From NCBI RefSeq assembly GCF_000020965.1, contig NC_011297.1, positions 1,770,525 through 1,834,524 on the forward strand: DNA of 64,000 nucleotides, read 5' to 3'. Below the pieces are notes generated by a model. The model did not search any database and was not told where the DNA came from. It was given only the letters and a program-made list of their open reading frames with translations. This document shows positions 44,862 to 53,386 of the stretch, in pieces; position 1 is the stretch's first letter, and every line of letters starts with the position of its first letter. The position numbers and the translations under genes were made by a program. This DNA comes from Dictyoglomus thermophilum H-6-12 (GTDB lineage: Bacteria > Dictyoglomota > Dictyoglomia > Dictyoglomales > Dictyoglomaceae).

Positions 44862-46365
44862 ATACTTCCCTTTCGAATTCCTGAAATATATTATGAATTT
44901 GATAAATTATTTGGTCAGAAAGCTCCAATTGTTCTCTTAAAAGAGTCAAAACTGAAGAGTATTTAAGCTTTAAGTATGCAATGTACTTAATGACCACATC
45001 TTTGACTTTTTCTACAGGATAGTTATCAAGAAATCCTCCGTTAGCAAGGTAAAAAGTAATAATCTGTTCTTCCACAGATTGTACTTCATGAGCTCCTTGT
45101 TTCAAAAGCTCTTCAATTCTTCTTCCTCTCTCAATTTTCTTCTTGGTAGCCATATCAAGCTCTGTTCCAAATTCAAGAAACATAGCATATTCTCTGTATT
45201 GAGCAAGATCAAGTCTTAACCTTCCTGCAACCTGTCTCATACCTTTAGGTTGAGCAGACCCACCAACTCTTGAGACCGAAAGTCCCACATTTATAGCAGG
45301 TCTTACTCCTGCATTAAAGAGCGCAGTATCCAAATAAATCTGACCATCGGTTATGGAAATTAAGTTTGTAGGAATGTAAGTAGAAATCTCACCTGCAAGA
45401 GTTTCAGCTATAGGGAGAGCCGTTAAAGCTCCTCCACCAAGCTTTCTACTCAATTTTGCCGCTCTTTCTAAAAGATGAGAATGAAGGTAAAATATATCTC
45501 CAGGATAGGCTTCTCTTCCAGGGACTCTTCTTAAAAGAAGTGCCACTTCTCTATAAGTATTAGCATGCTTAGTTAGGTCATCATAAACAATTAAGACTCT
45601 CTCTCCTTGCCTCATAAAATACTCTCCCATAGCACAGCCTGCCATAGGAGCGATATACCTTAAAGCAGGTGGATCGTCAGGAAAAGTTGCAATAACTATG
45701 GTATTAGATAGTGCACCATACTCTCTTAAAGTTTGAACAATTCGGGCAATATTTGTCCTTTTTTGAGCTATGGCTACATATATACAGATGGTACCATAAT
45801 TCCTTTGAGAGATTATAGTATCAATAGCAATGGTAGTCTTACCTGTCTGCCTATCTCCAAGAATAAGTTCTCTTTGGCCATGTCCAATAGGAATTAAAGC
45901 ATCTATAGCTCTTATACCAGTATAAAGTGGCTCTTTTACTGGTTCTCTATCAAAAATACTCGGAGCCTCATTATCTACAGGCACATAAGCCTCAGGAAAT
46001 ATTAATCCTCCACCATCGATAGGATTTCCTAAAGGATCAATTACCCTTCCCAAAAATCCACTACCAGTAGGAACTTGTAAAATTTTACCTGTTGAGTAAA
46101 CAACCTCTCCTTCTTTTACATACTCATCTCTACCAAAAAGAATTACTCCTACCGAATCTTCTTTTAAAGAAAGAACCATTCCCTGAATACCTGACTCAAA
46201 AATCACTATCTCCCCTACAAAAGCAGCATTAAGGAGAGAGACTTGGGCAACCCCATCACCTACAGATTTTACATAACCTATATTGGATATACGAGGAGAG
46301 AAATCATATTCTTTTATTTTTTCTTGTATCTTCTCTATAGGCAAACCAAGAACTTCTTCTTTCAT
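44833..46365 (-). CDS. atpA: ATP synthase alpha subunit
   Basis: A 510-aa non-catalytic alpha subunit with P-loop GDRQTGKT, the VGDGVAQVSLL start region, and RPAINVGLSVSRVGGSAQ. Its ATG overlaps the b-delta fusion gene by 4 nt, so no separate delta gene lies between b and alpha. Confidence 0.98.
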
Positions 46366-47099
46366 ATATTTTCCACCTCTCTTATGGTTTCATAAATCTG
46401 AGAGAGGTGATAATCAAGAGAATGATCAATTAAAAATTCACCTATAAAAAGTTTAAATCCTAATCCAATGCTCGGATCTACATCAAAAATAAATTTCCAA
46501 TTCCCAGGAAGCAAAGATCTCAATTTATCCTCTATCTTCTTTTTGAGCTGACTACTCACATTATCAGGAGATATGAATTTTACCTCTTCGATATTATCGC
46601 TCTTAATATTGGCAATTGCTGAATCTAAAGACTCTGCAAATTGACTAATAAGGAGTTCTTCAGCCTCCACAGGTAAAAATCTCTTAAAAAACTCCTTTAT
46701 TATTAATCTTGAAAATGCCAATACTTCCTTTTTAGCTGTTTCTAAAACTCTTTTTCTTTCAGCAGTAGCTATTTCATGAGCTTTAACTATGATCTTTTCC
46801 GCTTCTTCCTCTGCCTTAGCAGTAATATCCCTCTTCATCTTTTCCGCTGTATCAACCGCCTCCTTAATAATCTTTGCAGCCTCATCCCTTGCCTGAGCAA
46901 GTTGAGCCTCTCTTTGTTTTCTTAAATCTTCAGCCTCCTGAAGCTTCTTCTCGGCCTCTTTCATTGCTGCCTCAATTTTTTCTCTTCGCTCGTTCATTAT
47001 ACGAATAATGGCACCAAGAAAATACCTCTTGATTATCCAAGCAAGAGCAAGAAGGTTGACTATAGAAGAAACAATTGTCAGCAAATTAAATGAGAACAT
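46362..47099 (-). CDS. atpF: ATP synthase b subunit fused to a delta-like C-terminal domain
   Basis: A 245-aa protein. Residues 8-30 are the single membrane helix, followed by a long charged coiled coil (EKIEAAMKEAEKKLQEAEDL) as in subunit b. The C-terminal ~70 residues end in DPSIGLGFKLFIGEFLIDHSL, the signature of the delta-subunit C-terminal domain (D.SiiGG....ig...iD.Sv). The N-terminal six-helix delta domain is absent or very reduced. No other delta gene is present. Similar long b subunits occur in N-type Na+ ATPases. It probably supplies both stator functions. Confidence 0.9.
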   Translation of the reverse strand: MFSFNLLTIVSSIVNLLALAWIIKRYFLGAIIRIMNERREKIEAAMKEAEKKLQEAEDLRKQREAQLAQARDEAAKIIKEAVDTAEKMKRDITAKAEEEAEKIIVKAHEIATAERKRVLETAKKEVLAFSRLIIKEFFKRFLPVEAEELLISQFAESLDSAIANIKSDNIEEVKFISPDNVSSQLKKKIEDKLRSLLPGNWKFIFDVDPSIGLGFKLFIGEFLIDHSLDYHLSQIYETIREVENI

Positions 47100-47123
47100 A
47101 TCCTTTCGCCTTCTTTTTTTATT

Positions 47124-47378
47124 TTAGAGTTTTCCAAGAAGTGGATTTGCGAAAAGAAGAATCAATGCTACAGTCAATGTAAAAATCATGATGGTTTCTA
47201 TAAAGGCAAGGGCAAAAAGGAGCATTCTGTTTATCTGATCTCCCGCCTCAGGTTGACGAGCCACACTTTCAAGAGCACTGGCTGCTGCATTTCCCTGTGC
47301 CTTAGTAGCATTCATACCCACAAGAGCCACAGACAAACCAGCTGTAATAATAGAAACTATAATTACCCATGCAAGCAT
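47124..47378 (-). CDS. atpE: ATP synthase c subunit, with Na+-type ligands
   Basis: An 84-aa hairpin proteolipid. ESVARQPEAGDQINRML is the conserved loop (Arg41-Gln42-Pro43). The ion-binding Glu61 is followed by Thr62, and Gln28 sits 33 residues before the Glu, the same spacing as Gln32/Glu65/Ser66 in the Na+-binding c ring of Ilyobacter tartaricus. Helix 1 has AGLSVALVGMNATKAQG in place of the usual GxGxGxG run. Na+ coupling is therefore plausible but not proven. Confidence 0.93.
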   Translation of the reverse strand: MLAWVIIVSIITAGLSVALVGMNATKAQGNAAASALESVARQPEAGDQINRMLLFALAFIETIMIFTLTVALILLFANPLLGKL

Positions 47379-47393
47379 ACTATTACCTCCTTA

Positions 47394-48056
47394 CTATTCT
47401 TCTAATGCTGCTGCAAGATATGCAGCGCTAAGACTTGTAAAAATAAATGCTTGAATAAATCCCATAAACATATTAAGAGCCATTATAGGTACAGGAACAA
47501 TAAGAGGAGCAAGTAAAGAAATAATACCAAGAACAATATGTTCACCCGATATATTACCAAAAAGCCTTAGCGCAAGGGAAACAGGGCGAGTAATTTGCTC
47601 TAAAATATTTATGGGAAGAAATAAAACCGATGGAGAAACAAAACTTTTAAGATATTCTATTCCTCTTTCTTTAAAGGCTGCATACTGAATATAAAGAATA
47701 GTGCCAATAGCAAGTCCTACGGTTACGTTAATATCTGAAGTGGGTGAAGCAAAACCAGGGATAAAGCCAGACCAATTCGAAAGAAGAATAAATAAAAACA
47801 AGGTTGCAAAGAAGGAAAAGTATTTTTCTGCAATATGTTCTTCGAGGAAGCCAGAGAGGTATCTTCTAAACATTTCAACTAAGGTTTCTATAATATTCTG
47901 TTTTGTCGTAAGGTTTTCTTTAGGTTTATAACTTAGCCAAAAAGAAAGAAGAAGTACAACTACGGATATTATCTGCAAAGAGATAAAAGTATTTGTTATA
48001 GGAATTCCAAATAGTTCTGCCACAACCCGTGGTCCTATTTCAGGCCCTTGTTCCAT
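47394..48056 (-). CDS. atpB: ATP synthase a subunit
   Basis: A 220-aa membrane subunit with about five to six helices. The stator Arg is in RPVSLALRLFGNISGEH, which forms the ion channel with the c ring. SNWSGFIPGF and the C-terminal LSAAYLAAALEE are typical. It lies just downstream of two small membrane genes and 15 nt before atpE. Confidence 0.96.
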   Translation of the reverse strand: MEQGPEIGPRVVAELFGIPITNTFISLQIISVVVLLLSFWLSYKPKENLTTKQNIIETLVEMFRRYLSGFLEEHIAEKYFSFFATLFLFILLSNWSGFIPGFASPTSDINVTVGLAIGTILYIQYAAFKERGIEYLKSFVSPSVLFLPINILEQITRPVSLALRLFGNISGEHIVLGIISLLAPLIVPVPIMALNMFMGFIQAFIFTSLSAAYLAAALEE

Positions 48057-48402
48057 TTCTGTCCCTCCAGGTCTTCAATATCATATACCATTGTCCTATA
48101 ACGTATCCTATCAAAAATAGGAAAACTCCTATAATATTCGCCCTAATACTTAATAAAAATAATAATATCAAAATTCCATATCTTTTTAGTATGCTTTTAT
48201 TATATCCACTTAAACCATATTTTTTCAAATCTCTTGCCAACCAACAAAAAGAAATTATACTACCCGATAATCCAAAAATCAAGGAAGAGATAGGGGGATA
48301 AACAAAAAAGAAAACAAGCCCTATCAATACTCCATAAAAGGCAATATCTAAATATTTACCGTAAAAATCTGAATATGTCACGGAATCCCACCCATATTCC
48401 AA
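48040..48402 (-). CDS. AtpI/AtpR-like small membrane protein of the ATP synthase operon
   Basis: A 120-aa protein with four hydrophobic segments and a charged loop (LARDLKKYGLSGYNKSILKRYG). Position, size and topology fit AtpI or the N-ATPase AtpR protein, thought to help c-ring assembly. The sequence is weakly conserved, so this rests mainly on context. It overlaps the upstream AtpZ-like gene by 47 nt and atpB by 17 nt. Confidence 0.6.
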   Translation of the reverse strand: MEYGWDSVTYSDFYGKYLDIAFYGVLIGLVFFFVYPPISSLIFGLSGSIISFCWLARDLKKYGLSGYNKSILKRYGILILLFLLSIRANIIGVFLFLIGYVIGQWYMILKTWRDRNGTRA

Positions 48403-48562
48403 GTACTGTAAAGGCTAAAAGAAAAACTGGAGAAGTTTTAAAAATTTTATCCAAATAATATCCTATAAAAATACCCACAAGAAGAGAGCCCAGAAGCCCT
48501 GTGCCAAGAGCAAAGGTAAAGTTAAATATCTCCCATATGTTTTTAGGCTTTTTCCTTTTCAT
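48356..48562 (-). CDS. AtpZ/AtpQ-like small membrane protein
   Basis: 68 aa with two membrane helices and the AtpZ-family pattern GTGLLGSLLVGIFIGYYLDKIF ... LGIWVGFRDIFRFL, shortened here by the spacer. AtpZ (AtpQ in N-ATPases) sits first in ATP synthase operons and is implicated in ion (Mg2+/Ca2+) uptake or assembly. A basic N-terminus (KRKKPKN) precedes helix 1. Confidence 0.75.
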   Translation of the reverse strand: MKRKKPKNIWEIFNFTFALGTGLLGSLLVGIFIGYYLDKIFKTSPVFLLAFTVLGIWVGFRDIFRFLR

Positions 48563-48580
48563 TAACTATAACAGCCCCCA

Positions 48581-49042
48581 CTAAAATTTTTTAATCTGCC
48601 TTAAAGCCTCATAAACTACTATAGCAACAGAACTTGATAAATTCAAAGACCTTACAGGGCCAAACATAGGAATAGACACAGAATTTTCCCAATATCTTTC
48701 TATAATCTCCCTCGGAATTCCATAATCCTCTGCTCCAAAGATAAGATAATCACCCTCTTGATAAGAGACTTCAGTATATAATTTAAAGGCTGGAAATTCT
48801 ACAAAGATAAATCTCCCACCTTCGTTTTTTTCTAAGAAATCTTCAAAATTTTTATATACTTCATAATCCAAAAGACTCCAATAATCAAGACCAGCCCTTT
48901 TTAAATATTTATCATTAAGAGAGAACCCAAGCTTCCCCACAAGATGTAGTTTAGAATTTGTTGCTACACAAAGCCTACCTATATTACCTGTATTATATGG
49001 TATTTGTGGCTCTATTAATACAACATGCAGATTATACTTCAT
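48581..49042 (-). CDS. trmL: tRNA (cytidine(34)-2'-O)-methyltransferase
   Basis: A 153-aa SPOUT methyltransferase that 2'-O-methylates the wobble base of tRNA-Leu isoacceptors. Conserved: LIEPQIPYNTGNIGRLCVAT, LIFGAEDYGIPREII, and the knot SIPMFGPVRSLNLSSSVAIVVYE. Full length. It overlaps yqeY by 4 nt. Confidence 0.94.
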   Translation of the reverse strand: MKYNLHVVLIEPQIPYNTGNIGRLCVATNSKLHLVGKLGFSLNDKYLKRAGLDYWSLLDYEVYKNFEDFLEKNEGGRFIFVEFPAFKLYTEVSYQEGDYLIFGAEDYGIPREIIERYWENSVSIPMFGPVRSLNLSSSVAIVVYEALRQIKKF

Positions 49043-49512
49043 TCACCCTTAAGTAAATCTTCTACCACCCTTCTTATTTCTTCACCCTCGGCTAATCCTC
49101 TAAGTTCTGCCATAGCTTCCTTCATAACCTTCCCCATATCCTTTAGAGTTCTTGCTCCAACCCTTTCAATAATACTTTTTATCTTTTCTTTAAGTTCCTC
49201 TTCTGACAAACCTTGTGGTACATATTCCTGCAAAATTAAGAGTTCTTTTTCTTCTTTCTCTGCTAAATCTTCTCTTCCTCCTTGCTTATACATTTCTATA
49301 GCTTCTTTTCTCTTTTTTATCTCTTTCTTTATCACATCTAAAACCTCTTGATCATCAAGTTCTTTTCCCTTCTCTCTCAATTCTATTTCTCTATATTTTA
49401 TTGCTGATCTTAATGTACTTAAAACCTCTGCTCTAAAACTGTCTTTATTTTTCATCGCAGCCATATAGTCCTTTGTTATCTTTTCATAAAGCATCTTTAG
49501 TCCTCCTTCCAC
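49039..49512 (-). CDS. yqeY: GatB/YqeY domain protein
   Basis: A 157-aa YqeY-family protein with the helical domain also found at the C-terminus of GatB, suggesting a tRNA-related role. Features: KDYMAAMKNKDSFRAEVLSTLRSAIK, EEKELLILQEYVPQGLSEEE and GKVMKEAMAELRG. The first residues (EGGL) are doubtful; the Met at residue 7 is a likelier start. Confidence 0.9.
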   Translation of the reverse strand: MEGGLKMLYEKITKDYMAAMKNKDSFRAEVLSTLRSAIKYREIELREKGKELDDQEVLDVIKKEIKKRKEAIEMYKQGGREDLAEKEEKELLILQEYVPQGLSEEELKEKIKSIIERVGARTLKDMGKVMKEAMAELRGLAEGEEIRRVVEDLLKGE

Positions 49513-49979
49513 TTTAATTTTTCTTTGAAGCTTCCATTCTCAACCTCTTCTTCATGTATTGAAATTATCTCCCTTACAAATACTCCCATCTTTTTCAGCT
49601 CATCTTCAATAATTTTTGCAGGATTTCTTTCCGAGTTTTCTTCTCTTTTCAGAGAATATGTGTAAAAGACTATCACCTTTTTCAACCTATCTCTAAACTT
49701 TGAAATATATGTCCTTATAGGTGAAGACAAATTTCCCGCCCATATAGGTGTACCTATTATAACTAAGTCATAACTACTCGGATCTTTTTCTACATTCTTT
49801 ATGGGAGTCCTTTTTCTGAACAAACTCTCATAGATAGAGATCAATATCCCCCAAAAGCCGTCCCTATTTCTCAAGGATATAACCTCTTCTATATCCCCCT
49901 TTAACAGATCTTTTATATATTCTGCCACTTCTCTTGTTTTTCCTGAACGTGAATAATAAACCACCAAAACTTTTTCCAT
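49497..49979 (-). CDS. Flavodoxin family protein
   Basis: About 160 aa from ATG 49979, chosen over the in-frame start at 50048 because the flavodoxin fold starts there (KVLVVYYSRSGKTREVAEYI) and a GGGGGAT Shine-Dalgarno lies just upstream. The FMN phosphate loop is SRSGKT. PIWAGNLSSPIRTYISK is the second flavin-contacting segment. Probably an FMN electron carrier or reductase in this anaerobe; the partner is unknown. Confidence 0.85.
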   Translation of the reverse strand: MEKVLVVYYSRSGKTREVAEYIKDLLKGDIEEVISLRNRDGFWGILISIYESLFRKRTPIKNVEKDPSSYDLVIIGTPIWAGNLSSPIRTYISKFRDRLKKVIVFYTYSLKREENSERNPAKIIEDELKKMGVFVREIISIHEEEVENGSFKEKLKWKED

Positions 49980-50011
49980 TAATAGATCATCCCCCAATAT
50001 CCTTTTCATAC

Positions 50012-50956
50012 TTATTTTTCTTGTAATACCCTCCACACCTTCATCCAACCGTTCTTTGTATTTTCAGGATTATATCCTCCCCCTCCAAGAATAATAATCT
50101 TACCATCGCAAATTTGATTAGCTAAGTCAACTATGCCCTCTACAAACCTACCATAACCTTCCACACTATAATTCAAATGAGTTATAGGATCACCAGAAAT
50201 ACCATCAACTCCAGCCTGTAATATAATAAACTCAACTTTGGTTTCCCAAGCAAAATTCTTAATCTCTTCAAAAGCAAGCAAAAGTTCATCATCACCTGCT
50301 CCTGGAAGAAGAGGAATGTTAAGTTTTGTTCCAAAAGCCTGCCCTTCTCCTCTCTCGTCCCTTCTTCCTGTTCCAGGATAAAGAAATCTTCCATCCTCAT
50401 GCACATCAGCTATAAACAAATAAGGGTCATCCACATATTCATAAAAAACACCATCTCCATGATGGGCATCTATGTCTACGTATAAGATATTCTTTACCCC
50501 ATACTTTTTTCTTAAATATTCAACAGCAACTCCAATATCATTAAATATACAAAAACCACCCGCACTATTTCTTCTTGCATGATGAAGCCCCGCCATAGGT
50601 ACAAAGACTCGTCTATATTTATCTTCCATAATTAACTTTACTCCCTTTAAAGCAGAACCAACTACATAAGAAGCAGCCTCATAACACCCCACAAAAGCAG
50701 GGGTATCTCCATAGTCCAAATATCCTTCTCCAGTTTTAGACTTCTCTATGACCAAATCTATATACCTTTTTGTATGAAACAAAGCAATCTCCTCATAAGA
50801 AGCCATCTCAGGAGACTCTACATTATTTGAATTCGCAGACTTTTTAAATTCCGAGTCAAAACTTTCAAGCCTTCTCCTATTCATAGGATGGGGATCAGGA
50901 AAAGAATAAAGAAAAGATTCTTCTCCCCAAATTATACAACTTTCAGATTTTTTCAA
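50012..50956 (-). CDS. Histone deacetylase / acetoin-utilisation family protein
   Basis: A 314-aa Zn-dependent deacetylase-fold protein. Active-site segments: GLHHARRNSAGGFCIFND (catalytic His pair), YVDIDAHHGDGV (zinc Asp and His), HEDGRFLYPGTG, and QAGVDGISGDP (second zinc Asp). The family acts on acetylated lysine, polyamines or AMP-modified enzymes in bacteria; the substrate is unknown. Its C-terminus overlaps the extended start of the flavodoxin ORF. Confidence 0.9.
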   Translation of the reverse strand: MKKSESCIIWGEESFLYSFPDPHPMNRRRLESFDSEFKKSANSNNVESPEMASYEEIALFHTKRYIDLVIEKSKTGEGYLDYGDTPAFVGCYEAASYVVGSALKGVKLIMEDKYRRVFVPMAGLHHARRNSAGGFCIFNDIGVAVEYLRKKYGVKNILYVDIDAHHGDGVFYEYVDDPYLFIADVHEDGRFLYPGTGRRDERGEGQAFGTKLNIPLLPGAGDDELLLAFEEIKNFAWETKVEFIILQAGVDGISGDPITHLNYSVEGYGRFVEGIVDLANQICDGKIIILGGGGYNPENTKNGWMKVWRVLQEK

Positions 50957-51536
50957 ATTCTACCCCCCTTTTGGATATAAATTTTTCAAACTCATCCTTC
51001 AAAAAGAGAGGAACCTTTATCTCCATAATTACTTCTTCTCCAAAACTTTCATTCACATCACACTTAAAGTGTTTTAAGACTTCACTTTTAAAAATATTGA
51101 AATCTTTATAAGAAAGCTTAACCAAATAATCAGCTGTTACAATTCTCTCCACAATACTACATTTTTCTAAGGTCTTCTCCATAGTATAATGGTAAGCATC
51201 AATAAGCCCTCTAACTCCAAGCTTTATCCCTCCAAAATATCTTACCACAATTCCTATAATATCATATAAATCTTTCTCTCTAAGGGCATTTAAAATAGGA
51301 ATTCCCGCAGTACCTGTAGGTTCTCCCCCATCAGTAAAATATTCTTCTCCTGTTATCTTTCTATATGCATAGCAATAATGGGTTGCATTCTTATACTTTC
51401 CTTTTACTTCTTTAATTATATTAGAGATCTCTCTACCTCTAATAGGAGAAGCTATACCTATAAATAGAGATCTCTCAATTTTTACCTCAAAAACTTCCTC
51501 CTTTTCTATGGTCAGATATTTCTCTTTTATACTCAT
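50943..51536 (-). CDS. yigZ: YigZ / IMPACT family protein
   Basis: A 197-aa UPF0029-family protein. ERSLFIGIASPI and YCYAYR...EEYFTDGGEPTGTAGIPIL...GIVVRYFGGIKLGVRGL (given in parts) are the hallmarks. The C-terminal ~60 residues resemble the DUF1949 domain. The function is poorly known, possibly linked to translation control. It overlaps the upstream HtrA-like gene by 4 nt. Confidence 0.92.
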   Translation of the reverse strand: MSIKEKYLTIEKEEVFEVKIERSLFIGIASPIRGREISNIIKEVKGKYKNATHYCYAYRKITGEEYFTDGGEPTGTAGIPILNALREKDLYDIIGIVVRYFGGIKLGVRGLIDAYHYTMEKTLEKCSIVERIVTADYLVKLSYKDFNIFKSEVLKHFKCDVNESFGEEVIMEIKVPLFLKDEFEKFISKRGVEFEKI

Positions 51537-52489
51537 TCACTCCCTAAAGTTACATAAACTTCTCTTATGGTATTATCCCTCAAAACTTTAAATACCACTC
51601 TACTCCCTGGTGGCGTATGACTCAAAAATCTATGCAAATCATCAATATTATTAATAACCTCATTTTCTGCTTGTATTATTATATCACCACTATTTATTCC
51701 TCCTCTTTGAGCAGGACTTCCTGGAGCAACTCTAACAACATATACTCCTCCTTCTTGAGCTAAAGATAAATTATCCCTAAGTCTCTTAGGCAGTATAACA
51801 CTTTGTCCAATAATACCAAGATAGCTTCTTCTTACTCTCCCCTCTTTAATCAGAAGACCTGCCACCCACTTTGCAGTATTTATGGGTATGGCAAAACATA
51901 TACCTTGAGCCCCTTGTATTATAGCAGTATTTACACCTATTGCTCTTCCATATATATCCACCAATGGCCCTCCCGAACTTCCTGGATTCAATGCAGCATC
52001 AGTTTGAATAATATTTTCCATAAGATGTCCACTAAAACTCCTTAAAGATCTTCCAAGAGCACTTATTACTCCACTAGTTACACTATGCCCAAAACCTAGA
52101 GGATTCCCTATGGCAAGAACTACTTGTCCAACCTTTAGCTTTTCCGAATCACCAAGTTCCAAATAAGGAAGATTATTCTCTGGAATTTTTATAACGGCAA
52201 GATCTGTCTGAGGATCTTCTCCCACAAGTTCTGCCTGATAGGTTCTCCTATCTGCAAGAGTGATTTGAATTTTAGAAGCCTGATGAGTAACATGACTATT
52301 AGTAAGAATATATCCATCAGGAGTAAATAAAAAACCAGAAGCAAAGCCTTTGATCTCTTGAGGTCCAAAGAAAAAAGGAATAAAGGTGCTTTGAGAAAGA
52401 TCTAAATTTACTACCGCAGGACTAACTTTTTCTACTACTTTAACAAGAGCATTTGAATAACTCTCTAATATTTTTTCATAGTCTTCCAT
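51533..52489 (-). CDS. HtrA/DegP-like serine protease, no signal peptide
   Basis: A 318-aa trypsin-like protease. Catalytic triad: His66 (LTNSHV), Asp96 (QTDLAVI), Ser172 (NPGSSGGP). One PDZ domain follows (about 225-315; APGSPAQRGGINSGDIII). There is neither a signal peptide nor a membrane anchor at the N-terminus (MEDYEKILESY), so it probably works in the cytosol, unlike most HtrA proteins. It lies between an alpha/beta hydrolase and yigZ. Confidence 0.92.
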   Translation of the reverse strand: MEDYEKILESYSNALVKVVEKVSPAVVNLDLSQSTFIPFFFGPQEIKGFASGFLFTPDGYILTNSHVTHQASKIQITLADRRTYQAELVGEDPQTDLAVIKIPENNLPYLELGDSEKLKVGQVVLAIGNPLGFGHSVTSGVISALGRSLRSFSGHLMENIIQTDAALNPGSSGGPLVDIYGRAIGVNTAIIQGAQGICFAIPINTAKWVAGLLIKEGRVRRSYLGIIGQSVILPKRLRDNLSLAQEGGVYVVRVAPGSPAQRGGINSGDIIIQAENEVINNIDDLHRFLSHTPPGSRVVFKVLRDNTIREVYVTLGSE

Positions 52490-52492
52490 AAT

Positions 52493-53386
52493 CTAACCTC
52501 CTGAAAGAATCCATTCTTTTATATAGGGAATACTTTTTATTATGACGTTAATATGATTTGTATCTTTCAAAAGAATAAATTTTCTTTTATCATCTTTATA
52601 CTTTTCATATACCTTCAAAACTTCTTCTGAAGGATAAAACTCATCCCTATCTCCCACTATAGAAAGTACAGGAATATCTAAATTCCTCCAGATTTCTTTT
52701 ATATTTGAAGGAAAAACGGCCCTAAAAAATGCATAAGAATAATCCTTAACAATAAGAGGATCATCTATGTCCTCTGGTAGTTCCCAGCCAATTATTCTAA
52801 AATGAGGAAATATATATGATGTAAAAAACAGAATCTTAGAGGTAGTTTTGATTTTTAATAAGCTATTATTTTGCCGAAAATTCTCCATTGGCAATCCTCC
52901 GGCAATTAAGATTAAGCCTTTAGGTTTTATCTTCTCATAATAAACAAATTTTAGCAAAAGTCCTGCTCCCATGCTATGCCCACCCAAATAAATAGGCAGA
53001 TCCTTATTTTGTTCTTTTACAAAACTATAAAAATTCTTCAAATCCTTAACAAAGGTATCCTCATTGGGAGAATCTCCTCTTCTCCCTTCGGAATTTCCAT
53101 GTCCTCTAAGATCCAAAAAATATACCTTAATACCATCATCAAATAGATTCTTTAAAAAGGGATAATAATACTTACCGTAAAGGGATATACCATGGATGAA
53201 AATTAAGACATATTTAGGTTCTTTAGGCTCTGCTACTCTATAAGCTAATCTGGTTCCGTCAAAAGAGTTTACATAAAAAACCCTGTCGCTTATATTCTTA
53301 ATTTGATTATAGAGGTTTTGAAAATCGTATGAAAAACTAATTGAGATTAAAAACAAAAAGAAAAATAAATAAAGTTTAATCCTCAT
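52493..53386 (-). CDS. Secreted alpha/beta hydrolase (monoacylglycerol-lipase-like)
   Basis: A 297-aa protein with a signal peptide (residues 1-19). The oxyanion region is FIHGISLYGKYY, the nucleophile elbow is GGHSMGAG (Ser), Asp is in SIVGDRDEF, and His is in DTNHINV. The FLDLRGHGNSEGRRG segment is typical of monoacylglycerol lipases and lysophospholipases. The substrate is uncertain. The start overlaps the flavoprotein gene by 11 nt. Confidence 0.87.
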   Translation of the reverse strand: MRIKLYLFFFLFLISISFSYDFQNLYNQIKNISDRVFYVNSFDGTRLAYRVAEPKEPKYVLIFIHGISLYGKYYYPFLKNLFDDGIKVYFLDLRGHGNSEGRRGDSPNEDTFVKDLKNFYSFVKEQNKDLPIYLGGHSMGAGLLLKFVYYEKIKPKGLILIAGGLPMENFRQNNSLLKIKTTSKILFFTSYIFPHFRIIGWELPEDIDDPLIVKDYSYAFFRAVFPSNIKEIWRNLDIPVLSIVGDRDEFYPSEEVLKVYEKYKDDKRKFILLKDTNHINVIIKSIPYIKEWILSGG

